From contig CM035314.1 in NCBI GenBank assembly GCA_002900995.3, forward strand, positions 2,985,711-3,049,710: a stretch of DNA of 64,000 nucleotides, given 5' to 3'. This document shows, one piece after another, positions 10,243-22,213 of the stretch (position 1 is its first letter; each line of letters starts with the position of its first letter). Under the pieces are notes generated by a model that worked only from the letters and a program-made list of their open reading frames with translations, did not search any database and was not told the DNA's origin. Origin of the DNA: Ganoderma boninense (Eukaryota; Basidiomycota; Agaricomycetes; Polyporales; Polyporaceae). Made by a program: the position numbers and the translations under genes.

Positions 10243-11522
10243 GTGAGTGGTGCCCAGAGGACTTTGTGCGGACTACGACATCAACACACGTGTATCCCAG
10301 ACAGTGTCGGCGCATGTCGCGGGCCCGCCGAACCCCCAGTTCCCGGGTCAATCCACCGCTTGACGACGATTGACTTCCGGCCTTCCGCGAGGATCTGCCG
10401 AACGCTCGGTCCCCGTTGCTGGCACGTCCGGGCCCTTCCTGCCGGAGAATCGCAGGTACATGTCGCGCTCTACATACTGTATGCTCATCGATTTCGAGCA
10501 TCTTCCCAGCCACAGGATCCCGGCGGCCCTGTAGATCATCATCGGTGCATCCCAAGGCCCGGTCCTTCTCCGTCTTCTCCGACGTCCTCACAGGCGCCTT
10601 CTCCACTGCGCAAAGATACCCAACGACAAGTGCTACAGGTAATGCGGGTTCCCCCAACTGCTCTCCTCGCCACAGGCTGGGCTGGTCCTGTCAGAGACGG
10701 CCTTTGCGCGGCGATCGCTGCAGAATAGCGTCGTCGGCCGCCGCCGGGCGCGCCGCTGGACTCAGAGTCACTCGACTTGTCGCGGTCCACGGATTACGTG
10801 CAGGTCAGCCAGCTAGCCAGAGAAGGTCCTCGCGTCCACTCATCGGCAAGTGTTCATCCGAGGCGCGTTCCCGCATGAGGAGTCTGGAGATCAGCACCAC
10901 ACTAGACAAAGGCCCGCCCGCTGGCGCATTGTCCGGCGGCCGCAGTGGACGGTCTGGTGCGCCAGTTGCGGCCGTTCGCCGGTCGTTCACAAGTCTCGCG
11001 CCTTCGCACGGGCTCTTGCGGTCTGCTCCATATGCTCGAGCGACAAACGTGCACTTGAAGACATAAGGTCGGACCGCTTCAGCGCTACACCTACATGCTC
11101 GACACGGAGTGCCCACCTGGTTTGCATCCAGGTTTGAACACGGCTCACTTCGCGCTGACTTGCAGCCGTTCCCTGTCCGTTGCTCGTGAAAATGGCTCAG
11201 ACCTGGCGACCAGATCCACATCCAGCGGCGCGCGCCCGAGGACCCACCTTCCATCGCTCGCATCCAGCTCGAGACGCGCATGCGGCGGTCCTCTTCTCGG
11301 GATCTCGACGACGACGAACCAGCGATCAGCACAGCTCCCAGCTCCGACTTCGAAACCCTCTTTGGCAGGCAGACAGCTCCCGAGCGACCAGCCTTGAGCT
11401 CGCCCGCCCACGACGGACGCCCGCGACGCTCAGCCATCTACAGAAGTCCTTGCGGGCGCGCGTCAAGCGCAGACTCAGACTCGGAGGCAGTGAAACACTA
11501 CCAGCCCCAGCCCCCCACCTGA
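10243..11522 (+). other. Possible spliced gene for a disordered protein, model unresolved
   Basis: The haplotypes differ here by several 3- and 6-base indels and by silent changes in particular plus-strand frames, hinting at coding. One exon would end at 10638 (frame PSSPTSSQAPSPLRKDTQRQVLQ; tca/tcg and acc/acg differences are silent) at a GTAATG donor. The next could follow a shared TAG acceptor near 10731 (frame SLDLSRSTDYVQVSQLAREGPR). A later frame (DLDDDEPAISTAPSSDFETLFGR) runs to a stop at 11522 and loses exactly two codons in the other haplotype. No domain is recognised; the product would be Ser/Pro/Arg-rich. Start, exon links and even the reality of the gene are uncertain. Confidence 0.3.
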
Positions 11523-12717
11523 GGAAGGATGTACAAGCTCGCAAACCTATCGCTCGCCGTTGGTGCGTGGTCCGTAGCAACGCGTTCCTGCAGGGTCACC
11601 CATTCAACGCATACCTACTTAATGGACTTCGACCACAATCCCGACGTTCCACGGAACACGACACGCGCACGGAGGGACATGAGGGGATACGAATATAATA
11701 GATAAAGATATATAGATAATGAGGGACGAGGAACGGGTATAGCAGGACGGCACTGGGAGAGACGTACGTACACTACGATTACGATTACAATTAGGCGGTG
11801 TGTATGGACCGTCGACGACGTGATACATGATATATAACATACATATACATGGTGGGCCGCGGTGCAGGAAGCTCCTCTATGTCAGTGATGGAGCATATCG
11901 CGAGCCGGAAAGGGCGAGGCGCGGGGGACACATTACGAAGGGTCACGCCAGCAAGAATGGAAGTGACGGCGAGATGGAAGGGAAGAGCGGGGAATACACG
12001 TAGCGGCTGATGGCGGCGAGAAGGTATTATGTCTGGTATGATGCGAGGGGACACCGGCGAAGCCGCCGCGAAGCTTGGAAGAGGACGGGGTGGGCGATCG
12101 TGGCAGTGGGCCATCACTGCGACCTAGACAGATAGATAGGTATGCCGCCGATGCGTGGAGTGGGAGGAAACCAGCACGAATCGTGAGCGGGCCCGAAGCG
12201 GGGTAATGGGATATGTATGGATGCGTCGCAGGGGAGCAGGCTACGAGCAGACGAATGTATACGGATCGCGACCGCAAGACGACAGGTGTTTACAACAGAG
12301 ACAGTACATCCGGCAGGAGACGATTACGGTGTGTGGTAGTAGTATGATACGTGTATGCGGACGGCGGGATATGAGGGCGACCAGAGCATGCGGCACCCTG
12401 GAGTGTGGAGCGAGGTGAGCCAAGCAGTGAACATTCAATCGTGATAGTCAGGATAGCGATCAGCACATGAGCACGGCGCGCGGCAGACAGAGTTCACGAA
12501 GGACGACGGAGGAAGGAGAAGCGCGAGTCTGGACAGCAAGGCTGTGAGGTGGCAAAGTCTCCAAGCGCCACAACTGCAGTGGCGACGGGGGGAGGAGCTG
12601 CGGCGCGCACTGGCATAGGCTATGGCGATGGGGAGAAGATCTGGAGAGGAAGACACAGGTTGGAGGGCCATTCATCTCCACGGTTGCCGACGAACACACC
12701 CAGAGTCCGGGCGTGGA
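11523..12717. other. Region downstream of the G-alpha gene, no gene seen
   Basis: Lies between the possible plus-strand gene and the minus-strand G-alpha stop. It contains a short GATTAC-type run near 11774-11792 and AT-rich patches, but no frame conserved between haplotypes. Confidence 0.5.
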
Positions 12718-14657
12718 TCAGATCACGTTGACGCTCTGGAGATGCGCACGCAGAATACCTTCCCGGACTGTATATCCGGAAGTCGGATGAAGAGGCCGCG
12801 GCGAGGCGCGAAGCAATCAAAGGTGATCAGCGACGCATTCCCACCGAATCGCAACAGAAGCAGCAATAGGAACGCGGCACTCACCTCCAACGAGGATCGC
12901 AGCAGTCGAGCGTGTATCCTGCACAAATACATCTCGTCAGCGGCGCGCGCCCACACGACAAACATGCCGATAGCGGAGAGCGGAAGGAGAAAATGATACG
13001 TACAATGACGGACGTCTCGTGCCAGTAGAACGGGCGAGCCTTCGGCGAGAGTCGTTTCTATATTACATTTGGTGAGTACGCCACCGACACCCATCGACGC
13101 CCGCTGCCGATCGAGACAGGCACACTTACATGGTACCCCCGGAATTTGTCCCTGAAGTCTACAAACGCACACAGATACATCAGCTGGCCGAAGCGACACG
13201 AGGCAGTCGGAAGAGCACGTACACTTCGTGACATTGGTGATGTCATTCGGCTGGTCGCCGTAGCTAGGCACATACTTGACGACGCGGATGCCTGCTGCGA
13301 GCGTTGCCTGCAGAATATCCATCTGGAAAACGCACCATTCATTGTCAGCGGTCTCTTCATGCATCATTTCGAAAAGAATATCTGTCGGTGGATCCTCAAG
13401 ACGCCGAATACAGCTCGTCCGGACCATGCATGCACTGCAGACGTAGAGATGGGCGAAACATGGAACCAGAACTGCCATGCGTACTATCCATCTCCACATC
13501 GATTACCGGCACAGCGATGGATAATGTGGCGTGTCCAAAAACCGGTCCAAGATCGGAGAACGCAGGAACAATTGATCAGCACAAACGTACCTTATTCAAG
13601 AACAGTATGAGCGTTGTCTTCGCTAGCAGAGCGCTTTGGCAGACTTCTCGCCAGAGCGTGATAGAGTCCTCCTGGATGCGGATATCATGACATCCCATCA
13701 ACCGACAACACAGCATGTCACGAACGGCTGCTACGCACGAGACGGTTGACCTTCGGGTCTTCTTCAAGCGTGAGGTTGAACGCGAGCGGGGCGAGGAAAA
13801 TGATGGCTTGGACGTCGTCGAAGAACGGTATCCAGTGTTGGCGCTGTCGTGGTCGCCACCAGGCATTGCATTCACATCCACATCCACGTCCACGGTGAAG
13901 CATGACGATCAGGATCCGTCAGATTTATGAGATCCAAAAGAGAAGGGAACGGACGAACGCAGCTGCGACTTCCACCGACGTCGTAGATGTACCATTCTGT
14001 ACCAGGAAGGGCACCGCTTTCCATCGTGAAATGGTGCTCTTCCACACCGAGCGTGCGGACCCGTGCACGGACGATGTCATCTGCACCGAGTTTCAGCGAG
14101 AGAATGCGGACAGAAGGAGACCACGTCGTCGCGCACCGTCTGTTGCCTCGTAGTTGATCGCGGCAATGCGTGCGGCGTCGTTCAAGAAGAAGCCGGGCAT
14201 GTCCTGCAAGCGCATGTTGTGCTTCTTGAGGACGTCCTGGACGATGTGGTCTTCCCAGAGGGTGACGATGTCGTCCTTGCAGGCTGCGAGGACTGCAGTC
14301 GGGTTGTCTTTGAATCTAGCGTCGGCGGTGGTGGGGCGGCTGTTTGCGCTGCCCTTCATGGCGCTGACGAGGGGCTTGACGGGGACGACAGGACCGAGGG
14401 TGCTCGTGTTTTCGCTGAGGGCGGAGACGATGCCCTTCCAGCCGCTGCCGGCGCGCACGCAGACGTCCTTGTTGGCGGCACCGCCGTCGGGGAGGAGCTT
14501 CTTCATGAGCTCGTCCTCGATGGGAAGGAGGGCGGAGAGGCGCATGCGGATACGGCGGTGATTGTCAGTGAGCTTGAGGTGAGAGAACGGACGCCTGGGC
14601 TGGAGGGAGTGCGGCCAGCGACGCCTTGCCCTTTTGCGATGGAGGAGGCGGTGGTGG
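12718..14657 (-). CDS. G-protein alpha subunit, haplotype 1, 5' part lost in assembly gap
   Basis: The same gene as 24607-27140, from the middle of exon 4 to the stop. All downstream exons and splice sites match: switch I RVRT, DVGGS, FFDDVQAIIFL, FLNK/MDIL and the terminal HLQSVNVI. The coding sequence runs into the 100-N gap at 14658, so the first three exons and the P-loop are absent. Small compensating indels near 14580-14650 suggest declining base quality at the contig edge. The missing 5' part is probably represented by the error-rich copy around 45.8-46.4 kb. Confidence 0.85.
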
Positions 14658-14757
14658 NNNNNNNNNNNNNNNNNNNNNNNNNNNNNNNNNNNNNNNNNNN
14701 NNNNNNNNNNNNNNNNNNNNNNNNNNNNNNNNNNNNNNNNNNNNNNNNNNNNNNNNN
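14658..14757. other. Assembly gap of 100 N
   Basis: Exactly 100 N, the usual placeholder for a gap of unknown size. The sequence on the right is not the continuation of the G-alpha gene on the left. Confidence 0.99.
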
Positions 14758-15615
14758 TCTCGGCGCGATGTGAAACTGCGGTGCTTCGCTAAAAACGTTC
14801 CACAGCACACGACGTCCGTGTCATTTCCGGTCAAATCCTCGCCTGCTGCCACGCAAGTCCTACGGGGTGGGAAAGCCTACCGCTGTCAACGGTATACACC
14901 ATCCTACTTCCCCGCGGCGGCGAACCAAACAATGGACATTGGACCCTCGGCTCCTTAGACAAACTGGAGCGACACCGTTAACAGGGTGCCTTTGAAGGCC
15001 TGTACACAGTCGGCAATCTGCTGTGACACGACGTGCAGAACCCGGCCCTCTTCTGGTATCTTTGAGCGTGCTAATGCTGTGGGGTTGAAATATTTGACTG
15101 AGAGCGCAACAATGCCGCCGGCCTGAGAGAGTCGCCGTCGATGGTAGCAGAGATAGAGCGTCGGCACCTTGACCAAGACAAGCGCGACTGTTCTGCCTGT
15201 GAGCTATGCGACTGTATGGATAGGTGTCGAGCACGTTCAAGTTTGTGAACGGCAGTAGTAGATGCTTAAAAGGAGGGGCCAGAAGGAACTTGTTCTGACT
15301 AACTGACACCTTCCAGGCATTTCTTTCCTTTCCAGTACACAGAAGCATAGGTCCAGTTCACAAGTCGAGAAGCAGAGGGTGCCGGTGGTACAGTACTACA
15401 GTGACTCGCATGCGCAGATCTAGTTGCATGCATGTAAGGCGCCTACAGCCTTCCAAAACCCGGCCTAGCCCGGCTTGCCGGTTTCGGCCGAGCGCCAGGC
15501 TGCAGTATACTTCTCACTCTCGGTCGACACACTCTCTCAGACGGAGTAACGTTCCCAACTATTACAACGATTTGAAGAGGCGTTGAGGAACTTGAATTAC
15601 CTGCGTAAATCGCTC
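14758..15615. other. Start of contig 2, upstream of the kinase-like gene
   Basis: No recognised gene. A minus-strand frame at 14955-15176 (ALSVKYFNPTALARSKIPEE and on to a stop) has a natural-looking composition and could be a last exon of an unknown gene, but there is no second copy here to test it. A weak TTG-initiated extension of the kinase frame reaches 15583; the ATG at 15616 is preferred. Confidence 0.4.
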
Positions 15616-16443
15616 ATGGACGCGAGCCCCATCCTCCTCCCCGGCCAGACCGTCACCCTCCAAACTCCGGAACGCACACTCACCTTCACCATCGACAGAC
15701 CATTCGCCCCCTTCACAAAAGCCGTCGTCCTCCTCGCCCGCTGCCCCGAGCTCGGTCCCGACCCCATCGTCGTCAAGATATACGACCCCCGCTTCCTCGA
15801 CGAGAGACTCATCGTCACTCCCTACCGCCCGACATGTGTCTGGAACGTCGAGACGGAGAGAGCGGTGGACGCGATCTGGAACGACCCCTTCAAGGAGGTC
15901 AACCTCTATGATGATTATCCCGATGATGCGGAGGGCAAGGCAGCTCTCGCCACGCTCTGGGAGAAGCACTTCCGCCTGCTCTCTACCGGCTGCTTCAAGG
16001 CCGAGCGTGCGGTCTACGACCGTCTGCGCACCCTCCAAGGCTCTGCGATACCCCGCCTGCTCGCCACCGGCAACGTCTTCCCGCCAGACGAGCGGGCGTT
16101 TCAGCCTCCTGCGGTCGTGCTGGAGTACATCCCCGATGCTGTCAGTCTGTGCGACGTGCCAAAGGATATGGTCACACCGGAACTGTGCGCCACGCTCCTG
16201 CGCATTGTCGACAGCTTCGCGGGGTACGGCGCGATCCACGCGGACGTGAATTGGAACAACGTCCTGTTCACGCCGAGCGCGCGGCCGACGCGCGTGGTCG
16301 TCATCGACTTCGGGTGCGGGGGAGTGAGGGAGGCGGACCAGGATGAGGAGGATTGGGAGCAGAGCCTGGTGTGGGGCAGCGACAGTCGGCGTGTGCGCCG
16401 GCTCTTGGAGCGGAGGGGGATCAGCATCCCGACTATACTATGA
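15616..16443 (+). CDS. Protein-kinase-like protein, intact haplotype 2 copy
   Basis: A single-exon frame of 275 aa. Kinase features in order: VVVKIYD (Lys 54, ATP anchor), FKAERAVYDRL (Glu 130, possible helix-C partner), VVLEYIPD hinge region (168-174), HADVNWNN (208-215) as catalytic loop with Asp 210 and Asn 215, and VVVIDFG (227-233). There is no activation segment or C-lobe of normal length: only about 42 residues follow DFG. It is therefore a small kinase-fold protein of the kind common in mushrooms rather than a canonical kinase. Phosphotransfer activity is possible because the key residues remain, but the substrate is unknown. The haplotype 1 copy is interrupted by a LINE and a frameshift. 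Confidence 0.75.
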   Translation: MDASPILLPGQTVTLQTPERTLTFTIDRPFAPFTKAVVLLARCPELGPDPIVVKIYDPRFLDERLIVTPYRPTCVWNVETERAVDAIWNDPFKEVNLYDDYPDDAEGKAALATLWEKHFRLLSTGCFKAERAVYDRLRTLQGSAIPRLLATGNVFPPDERAFQPPAVVLEYIPDAVSLCDVPKDMVTPELCATLLRIVDSFAGYGAIHADVNWNNVLFTPSARPTRVVVIDFGCGGVREADQDEEDWEQSLVWGSDSRRVRRLLERRGISIPTIL

Positions 16444-17974
16444 ACTCAGGCTTTGGGCTACAAGGGAATATTGAGATAAAGCATGTTCTAGTCCCGTTGA
16501 GGGTAATGTCTAAGGTTAGTAGGTGAGATTCGATTTTGCCTTCAGCCCGACTCGATGGCATAGCGAACACAAGAGCAGGATGGGTCCCCTTGTTCAATGG
16601 TCTCCGCTCGCCACAATCCGCGAAAACCGGTCTCGTCCGGCCCGCGTTGAGCGCTAAGCGCCTAATGGGACAAGACTTGTTCACGCTCGGAGCGTCGTTG
16701 ATGTCGACCACCCAACAACTACTCCACTTCTCTCTCGCGACAAGATAGACCTGCTTCCCATGACAGCGCGTGTTCATACTCTTCAACCGCTCTCCACGCC
16801 AAGGGCTCGAATGTCTGGACTCAAGTACTGCCGCAGGGATGTGTTGCCGATATGTCGAGAGTCGGACGCACGGTCTTCCGAACGCATGTGTGTGGGTAGA
16901 ACTTCGAGTTGCCCCTTCTCGGCTGATGCATCGAACCTGTGAGCCTTTCCTCTCTTGCTAGAGCATCGCACTCAACCGGCCACGGGGGACACGCAGCGAC
17001 TGCGTATGTTCCGGCGAGCTTTCCTCCTCATTTTCAACGTCATCATGAACCAGCTCGTCATCCATCGCAGACTGCCATATTACTGCCATGTCGAAGTCGT
17101 TGACGTACCTCGTCGCCGTCAAGGGCCTACATATGCTCGAGGGCACGATAGGTTTTCACTGACCAAGGGAGTACTACGTCCAAGCATCCGTCATCCGCCC
17201 CCCTTTCCTCGTCCACAGTCGACCCCTGCGCACTCTCCCACTGCCAGGCTGTTTGTGCCTCGGCGCTGTACGAGGACCTCCATATGAAGTATGCGGCATT
17301 CGAGGCGCGCACGCAAGTACAGGCGCAACACGGCCTTGATCGAGACCATTCCCGAGCACGGCGCAGACGTCTGCCTACGTCTGCGCGAGCAGGCTCGAGC
17401 TCAGGAGGGAGGCGGCTAGCGTGTTTCTGGACAAGATGTACAGGAGGGTGAAGCGACCGTAGAGTTGTGTTCTGGTGCGTTCGGAGTCGGTTGGTGGTTG
17501 TGGTTTCTAGTCGTGCGCATACAAGTCGGTGTTCATCGCTCTGCTTTCAAGGATGGTGGTTCAGATGGGCTCCCGCTGCGAAAAGATCAAGGGGACGTAT
17601 GTCGGTGCTTGCTTGCTTGACAGTTCGCTCTACGGTCTAGCTGCGTTGCACTGGACGTTATTACGGCTACCACTGCCTGCCCTCGGTTCGCTGCTCCCAT
17701 TTGTGACTCGTCGCTCTCCACAGGGATCATTCCTGTCCTCACGCAATAGGGAACGCAACATTAATTGCAATAACTAATGTAGTCCTGTCCTGCACAGGAC
17801 TCATGGCATCGGAGAGGCGATCATTTAACTGATCGAAGCAGGGTCATATCCTTCCACTCTCGATATTCCTGCGTCCTACAGTAACCCGTATGGCGACCTC
17901 GAGCCATCCGGCGAACAGTACAACCGCCGCGTCCGTTGAGGTGCCCCATAACCCAAGCGCTCGAATGGACGAAG
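16444..17974. other. Non-genic or decayed DNA
   Basis: No supported gene. Weakly similar to 6.1-7.3 kb. Divergence here is much higher than in the neighbouring atl1 and kinase alleles, suggesting unconstrained sequence or different ancestral insertions. Confidence 0.5.
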
Positions 17975-19022
17975 ATGATAGTGCACGACCTACAAGAACG
18001 ACTATTTGGAACTATCCTGTCCACCGCCCTGTTCGGTGAGATGCTCTCGCCGTACATTCGTTGCGCTCGAGCATGCACCGAAGTATCTCGGTAGTGGATA
18101 TTCGCATTGTGCACCTCCATGGCTCTGGTGTTGGTTCGGTGAGTTCCCCTGCGCATGAGCCCTGTTCCAGTACAGCGACCCTGTTGCGTCTCATCATCGT
18201 CTCTCTTCTCTCTTTCTGTCCCAGGCGCAACGCGAACCTTCGGAAAACTTACTGGGCATGGTGGTGGTACACTTCCGCGACCTTTGCCATGTTCACGACG
18301 ACGACGATCTACTGGGCGTTGGTGCTCCGCAACACCGTCGCCATCGCACGCGTCTCAGCGTCCGCCGCCGACAGTCTTTTCCCGGCCTTCCACTGGTTTG
18401 TGACCGCGGAGTCTTGTCTGAACCAGAAAAACGGGAGATGCGAGACGCCGACCGTGCCCAGCGACGTTTTGTCCGTGTTCTGGGATATAGCCCGCCGTGA
18501 TATCCCGCTGGAATACTGCGTGGGCACGGCGGCGCTGGCCACCAATGTCTGTTCGTCGTCGTCGTCTCGACTTTGTCATCCCGTGCAATGCAGCTGACGC
18601 TTAGCCACAGATAACCATCGGCGATGCTATTATCTGGGGCCGAGTGTATGTTCTCTGGCCCAACAATCGAGTTATTCGTCCTGTACTCGTTTTGCTCCTC
18701 TGTGGAACTCTAGGTGAGCCCTCCGCTGGTTGCTTCACGCTTGAGGTCGACGGAAGACGGAAGTTCAAGTTTGACGGTATTATCTCATGATGCAGCCACC
18801 GGGATTGTTTCGACCGCGCATTCCTGTCAAAGCCCTGTTCAACTTGAGGAACTCGTCGGAGATCCCAGCGTGGAAAGCGCAGCAATCTACACGTTCGCCG
18901 GCCCTGCGGCGGGCAGTTTAATGGGCTCGTTCTTCGAAGGCGACCCTTTCGGTATTGCGGCGTCCGTGCTCAGCTTAGCTTCTGATGTCGTCTCAACGTG
19001 CCTCACAGGATATCGGCCATAG
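17975..19022 (+). pseudogene. Multi-pass membrane protein gene, haplotype 2, truncated
   Basis: Reads as an orphan membrane protein of an Agaricomycete family. A first exon gives MIVHDLQERLFGTILSTALFG. A later exon ending at 18546 contains the helix TFAMFTTTTIYWALVLR. A 64-bp intron leads to 18611-18713 (ITIGDAIIWGRVYVLWPNNR), and an 82-bp intron to 18796-19022 (GSLMGSFFEGDPFGIAASVLSLASDVVST). The last exon stops early at YRP, where haplotype 1 reads YRAWYDL, and no further exons are seen, so the C-terminal third is missing. Linking of the first two exons is unresolved. Several transmembrane helices are evident; function is unknown. Probably non-functional. Confidence 0.5.
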
Positions 19023-19062
19023 TACGACCTAGGTCGTAATTCGCAGTCCCGTCCTGAGTGTA

Positions 19063-19740
19063 ACTTACCAGTCGACCTGTAGGGAACACCGCGCACGTGC
19101 CCGAGATGATGACCTCAGATTTCTTTTGGCTCGTTCGCGGGTGTCCAGAGCACTCACGCTGCTCATCGAATCGGGTTCTTTTTACTCCGCTATCTAGGTA
19201 TGTCTTGCATTGGCTCATCGTCCGAACGATTGGTTCGAGTTCTTATGTGGACGTTATTGGATTGTGGTGGTGGTAACCAGCCCCTTCTACGGCGTCGGGT
19301 CCGACGAGATACTGCACCGTAACGGTCTGGGAGCGAATGGTTGCAAGACATCTACCGGCGCTGCACGCCGCGCCTCCACCGGCTTGGATGTACGTGACAT
19401 CTTCCGTCTCGCCAAGTAAAGGCTGAATTTTCCCCACAGTCATTATGCTGCTAGTCGCGTTGAATAGGTCCAAATGCGACACCATTGTCTCACATCGCGA
19501 GAACGGGCAGGATGCAGCAATGCCGTCCTTAGTCTTCCCGAGGTCACTCCAACTCGCACAGTGGGCAATCATTCGGTGGTCACCCTGGTTTCGCCAGAGT
19601 CACCAGGAATCGAGCATCGCATGAGGCTGATTGGTCGCTGGCAGACATGGATATTGTCCGCCCCGTGGCCGCTCCTCCGAAATTTGAAGGAGGGTTTGTA
19701 TCCTGTAATACATAAATCCGTCCCCGTTCCGCGACCTGTA
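19063..19740. other. Haplotype 2-specific segment of about 0.68 kb
   Basis: Flanking sequence is shared with 7.80-7.92 kb (the CGCAGTCCCGTCCTGAGTGTA side and the AGTAAACTCRAGCCGGCCAAG side), but this block is replaced there by about 45 unrelated bases. No terminal repeats or target duplication are visible. A minus-strand frame of 109 codons (19243-19572) is open but unassigned. Confidence 0.5.
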
Positions 19741-19982
19741 TAAGACTAAGTAAACTCGAGCCGGCCAAGATGAAATATGTATATGAATACTCTTCGAGTG
19801 TATAGTTGCGATCGCTGCGTCGCGGTCAGCTAGGAGGTCCAAGTTAGCGGAAGTTGGTCCTCGGCTCTAGTTGGTAGCCACGTGTGACAGTGACTGTCAC
19901 ACGTCGTCTCCTGCGTGACATGGCGGCTGGGATGGCTGCGCCGAGTGTTGTAGGTTGACTGTCAGCTTCGACGGGGGCTTCG

Positions 19983-20580
19983 ATGGATGGCGACCAGTTT
20001 CACTCGGCGGTATCTTCATGTTCTTCTTGTTGTTACTTTCTCCAGCTTACGAGGATTCCAGGTGTACCATGTTATCCGCCAAATCCCCCCACAGCGCGTG
20101 ACCTCTTACGGTTCGGACGCTTCCTCCCGTTCAGCCTACTCTTCTCGTTTCACCAAACTGCATGATCAGGACACATCGCCAAGCTAGTCGGAAAGCCCAA
20201 CTACTCTCGGCATGTTGGGCAAGGTATGTCCTGACGTCCTCCCCGATGTCCGGTACGGGCCGATACTCATCCGCGCTGGCTACGCACCACAAGCTCTCAA
20301 GTTCCTATCCCCTGATGCGAACCCACCTGTTCCTTGGCATCGGGTGCTCTCCTCTGCTGGAATCATCTCCTCGCGCGGACCTGGGACTGACGGCGCCAAC
20401 CGACAACGCGACGCTCTCGTCGCGGAGGGCATCGATGTCGTCGCCACTCGTTCCGGCGAGCTCAAGGTCGATCTCCGCCAATACGGCTGGTTTCCGGCCC
20501 CCGGAACAATCGACATTGGCGTCGAGTTAGAGGAGGACGAGGATTCTGGCGTGGAGGAAGGCGAACAAGATGGAGGTTGA
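19983..20580 (+). CDS. atl1: Alkyltransferase-like DNA repair protein Atl1, haplotype 2
   Basis: Exons 19983-20009, 20062-20110, 20170-20223 and 20294-20580 give a 138-aa protein. The PWHR motif again replaces the catalytic Cys, and the wing region SSRGPGTDGANRQRDALVAEGI and the acidic tail are kept. All splice junctions fall at the same codons as in the haplotype 1 copy; introns are 52, 59 and 70 bp, the last 5 bp shorter. Differences between the two proteins are few and conservative (for example I/V), which supports purifying selection on both alleles. Confidence 0.88.
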
Positions 20581-22213
20581 TGGCTGTCAAGGTCCTTGGG
20601 TTGGCATGATGTACGTGGTCTCCTTCGCGTGTCTTTCGCTCAGAATTGTCCTCCCATATCCTTTTTCCGTCACGCCGCCTGTCTATCGCATTGTATGAGT
20701 ATAAGACGTTGTCAATCCACGCTCTTCCTCCCGCCTTATCAGGCCACTCGGAGCTCGTTCCATCCGTGCGGCCGACTCTACCGATCTCCTCTTCTCCTGA
20801 CTACCCAGTGCCCCAACTGTTCTCTAGACGGCTGGTCCGCACTTCGCAGCAGCCCTCGTATGCCGAAGTCTCCCGCTCCAGTTCTCAGAGTCCTTGGCTT
20901 AGACGGATCCAGACGAATCGACCTCGCCTCAGGCCGCGAGCAAACCTCCTGTCGAATTGCTTCCTTCTAACCCGATCCGTGTCAGGCAGATCCCATGCGT
21001 CAATCCACGCCCATTTGCGCCGCACATCGCCGCACGAAGGTTCGTGCAATGATCGTCCCGCTATAACCCCCGAGGAAGAACGGGATGACTCACGTCTGCT
21101 GCTTCTTTGCATTCTGAGCTGTGCACTCCAGGTCTTCGAGTGGGCTCCTTGATCCGTCGTCTTCAGCGGAATCAATTGCAACGTGGCCTCGAGACTACAC
21201 GAAACAAAGAGGGTGCGGACGTACATGCTGACCACGAACCAAGGGCCATTCCATGGCTTTCGCGCCGACGGCGTTCGGCGGTGGATGTGGATGTGGCGTA
21301 CAGACATCCCATGTTTGAAGCGCCACACTGACATCGACTCCCTGTGTCATTGTTGTTTGTAATGTGTTTCGCAGCACGCTTGGACGAGTTCACTGACTGC
21401 AGTTGCCGTGACAGGTTTTATCCATGATGTCTCGCTGTGCCCCGGCCATCCTCTGTCATGACAGCACAACTTTGCCGGGTGTTGCTATGAGAACTGCGTG
21501 TCCGCACGCTCTACCCCTCGTCATTCATACTCTGACATGGTCCTCTCGTTCGAATGCGATAGTCAAGAGTCTCGGGTTCGTCATGACGACCTCAGGGGTC
21601 CCCTTGTTCGGAGCTCACGGAAAAAAGCCCTATGTACCCTACGTACATAGATTGCCAAAGACTACGTACGTAAATGCACAAGACACGCTCTGGGCGGCGT
21701 ACTAATCACGAATGCACCAGCGCGCGTCAACGTTTACACAGTTTGTCTTCCCAAATAACCTGCACTGAATGGTTCTCTGACCGGGGTCGAACCGCCACAC
21801 ATGTCCTCTCAGAGCTAACACTGCCGGCAGAGCCTCCATCGGATTCCACTCGGCGCACATCGCACTCACGATGCACGGGCAGCTTCCGCCACGAAGGTAA
21901 GTAATTAATTTTCTGAGGCTCTTCGAGAGCCCCACTTGAACTGCTGGCCTAAGCAGCGCAGCCCGCCTGGCCTAAGGTTACCAGGCAACCCTCCGACGCA
22001 GCTTAACCGCTGTATCCTGTGTCCTACAGACTGTTCCGACGTCGCAACCGCATGCAAGTCAAGAGGGTCAACCTCCGTTATCGTCGGTGAGTGGTGCCCA
22101 GAGGACTTTGTGCGGACTACAACATCAACACACGTGTATCCCAGACAGTGTCGGCGCATGTCGCGGGCCCGCCGAACCCCCAGTTCCCGGGTCAATCCAT
22201 CGCTTGAAGACGA
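20581..22213. other. Intergenic region, no supported gene
   Basis: Allelic to 8735-10242. Open frames here are shifted by indels relative to the other haplotype, so none is supported as coding. Confidence 0.5.
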
